Origin: Chrysomallon squamiferum
Lineage: Eukaryota > Mollusca > Gastropoda > Neomphalida > Peltospiridae
Direction: 5' to 3'
Assembly: GCA_012295275.1 (NCBI GenBank)
Contig: CM022665.1
Location: 5,622,901-5,686,900 of the forward strand
DNA length: 64,000 nt
Both the position numbers and the translations under genes were made by a program. Within the stretch, counting starts at the first letter, position 1, and each line of letters starts with the position of its first letter. Positions 55,201 through 64,000 of the stretch are shown here, piece by piece. The notes below the pieces were generated by a model. It saw nothing but the letters and a program-made list of their open reading frames with translations. It ran no database searches and had not been told where the DNA came from.

Positions 55201-56094
55201 GTGACTCTCCAGCTCTGTGACTGTTACCGACCACTTCACATACTACTACTATCAGACAAACACAGGCTGTTGTTTTTCTCTCTCTCTTATTACCGACTTC
55301 ACTCCTTATCAACATCCATGACCTGTTATACCTCTTCTAGCCAGTTCAATGTGCCCATTAACCTGCAGCAGATACAGATTTCAAAACAAATCTCTCTCTG
55401 CTGTAGCAAAACTGAATAAAGTATTTTATAAACATTTCATCCTATGTTATGGCACCCAGATAAACAGTTGCCATTGTAGATATTAAACTGTCTGCTGTCA
55501 GTTTACATTTTGAATGCTGTTTGAAATTTCGTGTTTGTTGTTATGACTTGGCTGTTTGTGTTGCTGTTTGTGTTTATGACTTAATACAGATTTGATTGTG
55601 TATTGTTACAACGCTGTTTTTTTTTTTTTTTTTTTTTTATTCTGTAAAATTATGTCAAAATACAACATTCAGCATTATGAAATAGGGTTTTATGTTACAC
55701 TGTTATATTTTAATGCAACATTGAGTTTGATATTAAGAAATAACATTTCTCTGCCATACTTTATAATTATATCATAAGAGCTCTAAAAGACATGCATGTT
55801 GTTATGAAATGGGAGGTTTTACAACAGCATTATAATACATGGTAATATTTGCTAATGAAAGTTTAGTTAACACTTTGCTATATTTTAATACAGGTTGTTA
55901 AGTAGTTATTTTATGATTATTGTGGAATACTGAAACTTAGATATTATCATAATTTTTTATTATTATTATGTGGGGTTTTTTAATTGGATTTTTGTTGGGG
56001 AGGTCCATTTGGTCTTAAGGTATAAAGATTATTGTTTAAAAAAAATAAAATGACAATTTTAATAATATATATGTATGTATGTATGTGTGTATAT

Positions 56095-56129
<35 letters not shown>

Positions 56130-59100
56130 TATACATACATACATATATATATATATTAATCATTATTATGTGTGTAATACAGGTAACAAATATTTTTGGT
56201 GAATGTATCTATATTATTTGTGTTCAGTTGTGTGTGTGAGTCTGTGCATGCGTGCATGCAAGTGTACGTGCATGTGCATACACACACACACAGGAAATTT
56301 TACTTTATATATTTTACTCTGTAATATTTAAGTGCCATTTCCAGATCCTCTGCTGACCTCTACTGACAAATGTATGGTTCAGACGTGACTTTGTGTGAAA
56401 GATGCTTGACATTTTTGTTTTATATAATGCGTATGCAGTGGCAGGGATGGACTGTCCAATGAAATTCTGCACAAACACTTAGCTGGTTTTTTTTTTAATA
56501 ATTACACACTTAATGCAGCAACTACAGAAAGGTCATTCACATGTTTAGCATCAAAAATATTAACAATGCCCTTACATGACATGAAATACGAAACTATTAT
56601 TATTTATGTATGGCTGTTGTGTCTTACGACAAGTTTGTTGTAAGTTTCCTTTCAGTTCTTTGGTTTCAGTATGTGGAACACACTGCATGCTGTTAAATGG
56701 TTAAACAAAAAGAACATGTTTATGGAACATCGTGCGTTCGTGATCTTCAGTAACAAAAGGGAGTAGCTAACATTACCCCCAAAAGTATTTTAATGACTAT
56801 TTTAAGGGAATGTCCCTGCTGTTATTCTGGTGATGAACCAAGAAAAAGACACAGCAGATATTTAAAATGAAGTTGTTAATAATGCCCATGTTACATATGT
56901 AACTTACAGTTTGAATGACAGTAATGTTATCACTTAGAATGAAATATGTGGTTGGTTATAAAATGAAATTTACTCTTGAAACAATGATGATTGGCCAAAA
57001 CTGTTCTTCTACTGGGCCTATTTGAACAGAATTGCATCATCATAATTATTATTCACTTGTAAAACTTGTTCTTGTAATGTGTCTTTGTAAGACTGAATAT
57101 ATATAATTTGACCATTTCTATACCTTCATTATACACAAACATTGCACTGTCCGAAATAAGTTTTAAAAATTTAATATATTTTCAAATATATATTTCGTCA
57201 ACTATTACCAAAATAAAAAAAAAAAAAAAAAAATTACTGGTAAATTGTTGAAAAGTCTTAAATCCTGGTATGTTACTTCCTTGGACCTGCAATCAATCAT
57301 TTCGTGAGATTGCCAAATACAAGGTAGAGAATCAGACTGTTAATTGGTTCTTTCCCCAGGCTATGACATGATTCATCAAATATATTTATTTCACACACAC
57401 ATCATAGTATTTGAAACAGACAGATATGTATTAATACCTATATACATACATATATACATACATATATATATATAAATAATTGTAAATGTAGTTCTCTGGG
57501 CTGACCTATGTATGTCCAACTGACCGTTTGACTTCATTTGTTAGAAAAGAAATGAAGAATAATGACCATGAAGATGCACACATAATGAGAGATGTCATTA
57601 AAAATACTGCTGTACTGTATTTATTGATGTAATTGGTTTTATTTGTTAATGATAATTGATGGTGATAGTTCACTTGGTAATACATTTTGCCTCGGGTTTT
57701 ATAGGTCTCAGAATTAATTTACCTTAAAAGACATTATGATTAACTAATTTTTTATTCCTCATATAATCTTTCTAAAGCAAAGGAAATGCTTTTAAATAAA
57801 AAAATAACCGTAATTTTGATAATTTCAAGAACCCCCCCCCAGTATTTCAATAATTATTGAAGATGAGATTGTTACCTGTAACCAGATTCTTCATTATATG
57901 TGAGTCAAATGTTATGGTATGTGCTTCCATGACTAAATAAATATATATATAAAAGATTTCTTGCTTAAATGGTGGACCATAACTTCATGTTAATTACTTT
58001 AAGCAAATAATGGCTGCTGTGATTTCAGTGGTGAAATAATTAATCTTTTTCCAGTATATAAAAATATGGTTCTTGAAAGCTGGGTTAACCATTATTGTTT
58101 ATGATCATTTGGAACATAATGTTTACTTTGATAGCTTAAAGAAACTATCTAAACAACCAAATAACCAGAAAACAAATTTTAAGAAACCCCCAAACACCAC
58201 AAAGATAAACTTGTTATTGATTTTTGGTAGGTTAATGCTATGTTTTATAAGCTAATAAATTTTGTTGCAAGCCTACTGAAAGTTTCATTATTTGCCTGTT
58301 TAGATAAATACTGTATATTTTATCATTTACACTTCACATCTGCTGAAAATGTTTAGTTTAGACTGCATAACAGTGCATGTCAGCTGTAATATTTTTCACA
58401 CCTGTCTTACAGATAATAAAACACAACCCTTGTGATTATCTACAACAGATGGTGATGTCATGGACATTTCTATAGACTTTTTTTTACTTTATGGCAATTG
58501 TTAATAAATTTTGTGTTAGCTGAATGTGTTATGAAGTGTAGTTTAGTGTCTTAAGCTTACTTTCGACTTGAAGGATTCTAGGACCAGTCTAAGAGTACCT
58601 GTAAATGTAATTTCCAGATCCAACCTGTTACCTTTGACTTTATCTTTAGGGTTGTAGAAAGGTCAGTTTCTGGTGTTGTGGAATGTTCATTGAATGAATG
58701 AACAAAGTTTAACAGGTTTTAACATTTTTCAAAAATTATTGTTGTATGATGATTAGCAGGAAATTATTCATTATATGTACCATCCTGTAAACAGTAAAGC
58801 ACTTACCATGATCTTTAACAGCCCAGTTATAATGCACTGGAGAAGATTCGCCCTAACACCTCAGCCCTGTATTCTAATCAGTAATAGTCCACATCTGTAA
58901 GTGTTCTAATATTGTATGTGAATAGCATAATGAATCTCAGTTCCAATTAAACTTCATTAAAATTCAATGCAAAATTAAATCAGTTGTTAGGTGTCATAAT
59001 GAAGATATATGAAGTTAAATAATAAACTAGAATATTTATGTTAGATATTGATTTTATTTCACATTCAGAAATAGATATATTTATCTTATACACGATTTTG

Positions 59101-60854
59101 TTTATTATTATTTTTTTATTTTTTTATTTTTTTCATTTTAATTCATTTTATATGTTTTAATTTTTTGTGCTGAATTTTATCTAAATTTATATTCATTAAT
59201 TAATCATTAATCTATACCACAGTCAAGATAATCTAAATTTCATTATTTTACTGAGCTACATGTTCAGAACAACTAGTTTAAAGTTCCTTTTTCTTCTTCT
59301 GTTAGTCATAACCATTGGTTTAATATCAAGTCACTAATTGTGTGACTTTCTTCCAAACTGGGCAACTCCCAGGAATTCTGACGTGTAACAAGATATTCAT
59401 TAAGTTTGCATGTGTAGGCAGTGTGGTATGCATCTCTCTTAATTACTTAGACAACTGGCTTGGTTGGGTCAGTATCAGATAGGCCATGGTTATTATATAC
59501 ATGTCTCATTATGATATATGCTTGGATTGGTGCTAATTAACAAAATCTGTGTTTTTATTATCGGAGCTGGTGCAGTTCTTTGTGATAAGAGAGAGAGAGA
59601 AAAAAAGAAAATCGTTATGGTGTATGAAAATCTTTGGAAAAGTGGAAATGAATGGTGTATGTTATCATGCCTTAAATAATTTTGTGTATATTATGTTTCT
59701 ATCTGTCTTTCTGTATGTATGTGTAAGAGTGCATGTGTGCATGGCTCTATGTATGTTTGTGGGTCTGTGTGCATGCATGCAAGCATGCATGTATGTGTAG
59801 GTGTGCACATACAAACAAAATGTTAAAAAATAATGATAATAGTGCAAACCTGAAATTAAATGATTAAAAATGGGTGTACATTACTGTACAAATTTGTACA
59901 TTTTCTGTGTTTTCATTTTACACAAAAACAATATACATTTTTTTTTTTTTTATATACATACTTTTCATGCATGCCGATCTGAATGTAATGGCTGACATTC
60001 ATGTAATTCAAAATGTTGAATACTGGCAACACATTATTAAATACATTTTTACACAGGGATAGTATTATAATAATATCCAGTTAAATTGCTTCAGTTAAAA
60101 ACATTGTTTCATTGTTTTAGAGTTTTATGGTCACAAAGTATCTGCTTTAAATTTAATATTTGCTGAGATGACATATATAATCTCTTTCCAATGTTTTGAA
60201 CACAAAAAGGAAGAAGTGTTTCTAAGTAAATATTCTGTTTGTACAGTTTACAATCTATGTATGCATAAGAAAGATAAAAGAAAAGAAAAAAGAACCCAGT
60301 GCACCATGCAAAACTTGTACTCTGCCGAAAAAACATTTACATGTAAAATTCACTGTTCCACATTATAATACTCAGAACTTTTTCATGTCTGAAAATATTT
60401 AATATTCAGTGGAAGTAGTAGAACCATTTACATTTCACAGGAGGATTTAACATTGAATAAAACTTATTATTTATTTATATGTTCATTCAAATTCAGTTTG
60501 TCAAAAATTTTGTTTTGTTGCACAAAACTAAAATCTAGGGCCAGCATTATGTTTATGCGTGTATTTTCAGTGATTAATCCTTGTTTGGTCATTAGATTAG
60601 TATTGTGTGCGTTGAGGGAATTCATGCATGCATTAAATTTTTATCTTCATCAAGTACAAGGTATTAAATTATAAATGCTTCTTAACCCATTGTTAAGCTG
60701 ATACACTACATATATAGAGATGTTTTGTAAACTAGAAATACAAATCTGCTTCAGTTACAGTTTAAAAGTTAAAATGTTTTTGTTTGGTTCTATTCTCTTT
60801 TTTTTTTAAAGGTAATTTATTTATATTTTTATTTCTACTATTGCTACTACTATT

Positions 60855-60885
60855 ACTGTTATTGTTATTATTATTATTATTATTA

Positions 60886-60971
<86 letters not shown>
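60855..60971. repeat. (ATT)n microsatellite
   Basis: About 35 trinucleotide units, the longest of many ATT/AAT arrays here (others at 6119-6201, 19512-19574, 35972-36024, 42514-42547 and 47023-47069). Confidence 0.97.
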
Positions 60972-60973
<2 letters not shown>

Positions 60974-62029
60974 AGATTTATTCATTACCAGAATTATGAT
61001 AAGATCAAAACACCTCAGGGTACCCACTGGGCTGTTTCCCCATCTCATCAAAACAGATTTATGAAGAGATATTGTATTTGTTTTCCTGTTTACAGAAAAA
61101 TACACATAAAAGGTATTTTTACACTAATCAGAAAGGAATTGCCTACGGTATGGAGGCTGCAAATTTACCTTTTTTCATTTCATATGGACTATAACTAATT
61201 TGTATGACATCATATAAGATCATTTATTACAAAGTGTTGACTGGGTCATTAAATATAACATTTCTTCCTTCCTCTCATTCCTTATGAAGTAAGCTACAGT
61301 TTAACCATGTCAAAGAAACTTGTCCTTTTAATTTCCAGTTTTTAAAATCTGCTTGAGGTTCCATTGTTTGTGTTACAGGGCACCTCATTATGTCATGGCC
61401 TTTTCAGAGAATTATTTACTTAAGAAACGGTAAATAAATTAATCCATGGGGATTTGGATGCTAATCATTTAGGATTTGATTTCAGATTAGTGCCTGCTGG
61501 GATAGTGGTTTTGATGGGGTTTTTTTTGTATTTTCTAAAAGGTTTTGATTCAGATTTAAATGAATTACGCTTGGTATATATATATATATATATATATATA
61601 TCTACATTAAGAACTGGTGTATACTTAGAAACACATGGTATTAAATAAAAATGAAGGCATGAATAAGTACTCAAAATAAAACATTTTATTTACCTTCCTT
61701 TTCTAAGCCATTGCTGCACAGATTTTATTTATTGTGTATTATATATTACTACAATTAACTTTTATATCACTCTTAGGTGTCAGTAAATATGTATTGTGTC
61801 ATTTCTAAATATACTGCTTATCAGATCCAGACTTATGTATGTTGGAATTATTATATTTATATCTTAGTTGATTCATTGTTCTTCATTGTTTTTATAATAT
61901 AATACTTAAGATTTACATAGTAATATTAAATAAGTATGTAAAAGTACTGCTCTTACAAATTATAGCATGGGATTTTGTATAAGTAGCACCTTCTCATAAA
62001 ACACATAAAACACATGATAATTGTTGGCT

Positions 62030-62135
62030 CTGGCTAAAATGAAAAATAACCCTGTAGATGCATTACAGAGCGTTGATACTGGAACTTGGACTGTCTAAGT
62101 TCTAACCACTAAAGTATAGCCTCTTTCTTCCTAAT
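62030..62135 (-). mobile_element. Possible degenerate tRNA-like element
   Basis: The minus strand shows TTTAGTGGTTAGAACTTAG, resembling a decayed A box, and a weak B-box-like stretch. Evidence is thin. Confidence 0.25.
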
Positions 62136-62699
62136 CTTTACCAACACACATCAAGTACAGATATATATTTAACATTGTTTATTAAGTATGGTATACACAC
62201 ATGTACATTTATGTAAACACTGTTGTTATGTACACAGGATTTTGCTGTGATGTTTTTGTCAACATTTGGCAATCTAAACACAACACACAGGAGCTATTGT
62301 CAGTGATCGTGATGTAGGTATGTTTATGATGATACAGTTTTACCAGGATCATTCCAAATCCTGCATTAGAGCAAGTTGCATTTGCTTGGGATTAAAGATG
62401 AATTCTTTTAATAATCTGGTTTCAATGTCATGCAAGTTTTATGTTTTACAAAATCTCATCTTGTAAAACAAACACAAATCTTTTTGATCTTTTTGCCAGT
62501 CATAACAAATATTTGAAAAATATTTTTTTTAAGTATTTTTTTTTTACATCTGACATATTTAGATTGATTATTTATTTATTCACTTAAATTGTTTAATTTT
62601 TCTTCTTCTTCTACTTATTAAAAAAAAATAAAAATTAAATATATATTAAAATTATACTGAATATTAGATGAAGAGTTTGAAAATCACACACAACAAAGG

Positions 62700-63365
62700 A
62701 TTTTACCTAAGTTATATTTGTTACATGTTAAACGAAGCATTCTGCAGGGTTTCTCATTTCTCCAAGTTAGAACTACTACTAATAGTTAATTAAGCAGTTT
62801 AAATTTCATTGGTACCATATGTTAATGAAAGTTTTTATTCAGGGTTTATGTATTACAAAGTCTGTTTCCTGACTGCATTATTAAATGACATCTGCACATT
62901 TCATAAATATATTTATGTTAAACAAACGGGAGGGTTCTACAGAACATTTCATTCCACCTGTTTAATAAAATACTTCTAATTAGTTCTGCAGGTTTTGTTA
63001 TTTGTTAAGTTAAATTAACATACTACAGTATTAGCTTTTTATTCAGTGATTATCTCTGTTAAACGGATTTTCTCTGGAAGGTTTAATTCGTAGTATAAAA
63101 TGCCACTATTTCATAGGTATTAATGATGAGAACATTAATTAAAATGTTCTGTCATTAGGGCTGGTGGATGGTGGTGATCAGTACTTACTTATTAGATGAA
63201 AATACTCTGGTTGCAATAATCAGCACGTATTAAATGAAGTATTCCCATATTGAAAGGTGATAGTGGTGGTGGTGGTGATTTTGTACATAATAAATAAAGT
63301 TTTCTGTTACAAGGGTTGGTGGGCGGTGCTGATTAAGACATATTAAATAAAACTGTCTACACAGT
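62700..63365. repeat. Degenerate tandem repeat near the right edge
   Basis: Recurring words such as ATTAAATGAAGTATTC, AATAAAGTTTTCTGTTA, AGGGTTGGTGGGCGGTG and TTAAACGG suggest an old tandem array with units of about 50-110 bp. The period is irregular. Confidence 0.4.
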
Positions 63366-64000
63366 TTCCCTGCTGACCAGTTTGAGTGCGAGTGTGAATA
63401 TTTCTCTGTTAACATGTATGTGTGCTGTGACAAATAACCTACTGTTTGTTCTCGGCACTTCTCCAACCTTCATAATGGCCGTCTCAGTACACAGAGCTGA
63501 CTTCATGATTTCATTGATGTCTGTCTGTCTGTTTGTACTGCACACTGACCTTTGTTTGCTTATGTTTGTGGTCTCATCGTTTATAACCTTTGCATTCTTT
63601 TCTATGCTTTTTTTTTTTTTTTTTTTCCTTAAGATGAAAACCGATTTCTTGGATTTTGTTTTGTGTAACCTGGTATTTCTTTCAGGGCTTTTTTTCTTTT
63701 TTTTTTTTTTTTTTTTTTTTATTATTATTATTGTTGTTTCTTAGGTGGGTTTTTTTTTGTGTTTTTTTAAATTTAATATTTGTATATGGTCTCACAATTC
63801 ATAAAACAGTTATTGTATTGTTATTAGGTTTTTTTATTATTCTTTAAAATTAGTCAAGTTTTGGGGGTTTGATGAAGGTTATGCCAAAATGGTAAATGGT
63901 TTTTACCTATTCCAAAGACAGAGTTGTAAACTAATTTTGGAAAATGCGATTAATATAAAAGTTTTGGTAACTAAACAATATGCAATTTTCATGATTTTGT

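Larger units (their letters stand above)
52261..64000 (+). other. Probable intron sequence to the right edge
   Basis: AT-rich DNA with microsatellites (53974-53996 TA, 56073-56155 mixed ATGT/AC, 60855-60971 ATT) and degenerate repeats after 62700. No exon continuing the gene in phase 1 could be identified with confidence. Confidence 0.4.

Noticed and set aside
56347-56390. Short phase-1 segment after TTTCCAG that could end the signal-peptide gene
   Set aside because: It would add only 14 residues before a stop with no supporting similarity; easily chance.
60784-61105. Poly-Leu and poly-Ile open frames
   Set aside because: Pure ATT microsatellite translation.
63382-63744. 120-codon frame with many hydrophobic residues
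   Set aside because: An acceptor-like CTACACAG precedes it at 63361, but the end is poly-T translated as Phe and no donor or family match is seen. A different frame there gives a short Cys-rich peptide that also could not be tied to the neighbouring gene.

Overview
This is a stretch of AT-rich eukaryotic (animal) nuclear DNA. Evidence for this is the intron-split genes with GT-AG junctions, abundant microsatellites (ATT/AAT, AC, TA, poly-T), minisatellites and tRNA-derived SINE fragments. The SINE body resembles the family common in gastropod and bivalve genomes, so a marine mollusc, perhaps a gastropod, is the best guess. I infer this from sequence character only.

Layout. (1) About 0-23 kb, minus strand: an MDM2/MDM4-like gene. 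Six coding exons are visible, from the ATG at 21335 to an exon ending at 3386; the gene continues off the left edge. They encode an N-terminal tail, the complete SWIB (p53-binding) domain and the start of a Ser/Thr-rich linker. Upstream, at 23019-23038, lies a perfect no-spacer p53 response element. This is the most interesting observation in the window: it suggests the p53-MDM2 feedback loop is wired in this invertebrate. A partial copy of the second SWIB-domain exon lies inside the gene as a decayed tandem duplicate. (2) 26.9-31.8 kb, minus strand: a complete Pi-class glutathione S-transferase, 209 aa, seven coding exons, with the ATG itself split by an intron. (3) 33.3-34.4 kb, minus strand: an intronless gene for a 367-aa cysteine-rich secreted protein, probably GPI-anchored, of unrecognised family. 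(4) 35.5-40.8 kb, plus strand: a complete biliverdin reductase A gene, 298 aa, seven exons, divergent from gene 3. (5) 44.4 kb to the right edge, plus strand: the start of a gene for a secreted protein. It has a signal-peptide exon, a 7.6-kb intron and one further convincing exon at 52.1 kb; the rest is not identified.

The remainder is introns and intergenic DNA made of simple repeats, minisatellites (31-bp unit at 10.3-11.2 kb, about 22-bp unit at 16.5-16.9 kb, about 22-25-bp unit at 32.9-33.2 kb) and old SINE fragments. The neighbouring genes share a stress theme: p53 control (MDM2), glutathione conjugation (GST Pi) and bilirubin production (BLVRA). They have separate promoters, and nothing shows that they are co-regulated.

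Exon boundaries were read by eye from splice sites, reading-phase continuity and recall of the protein families. Intron-exon structure in the two unfamiliar secreted genes and all transcription start sites are inferred.
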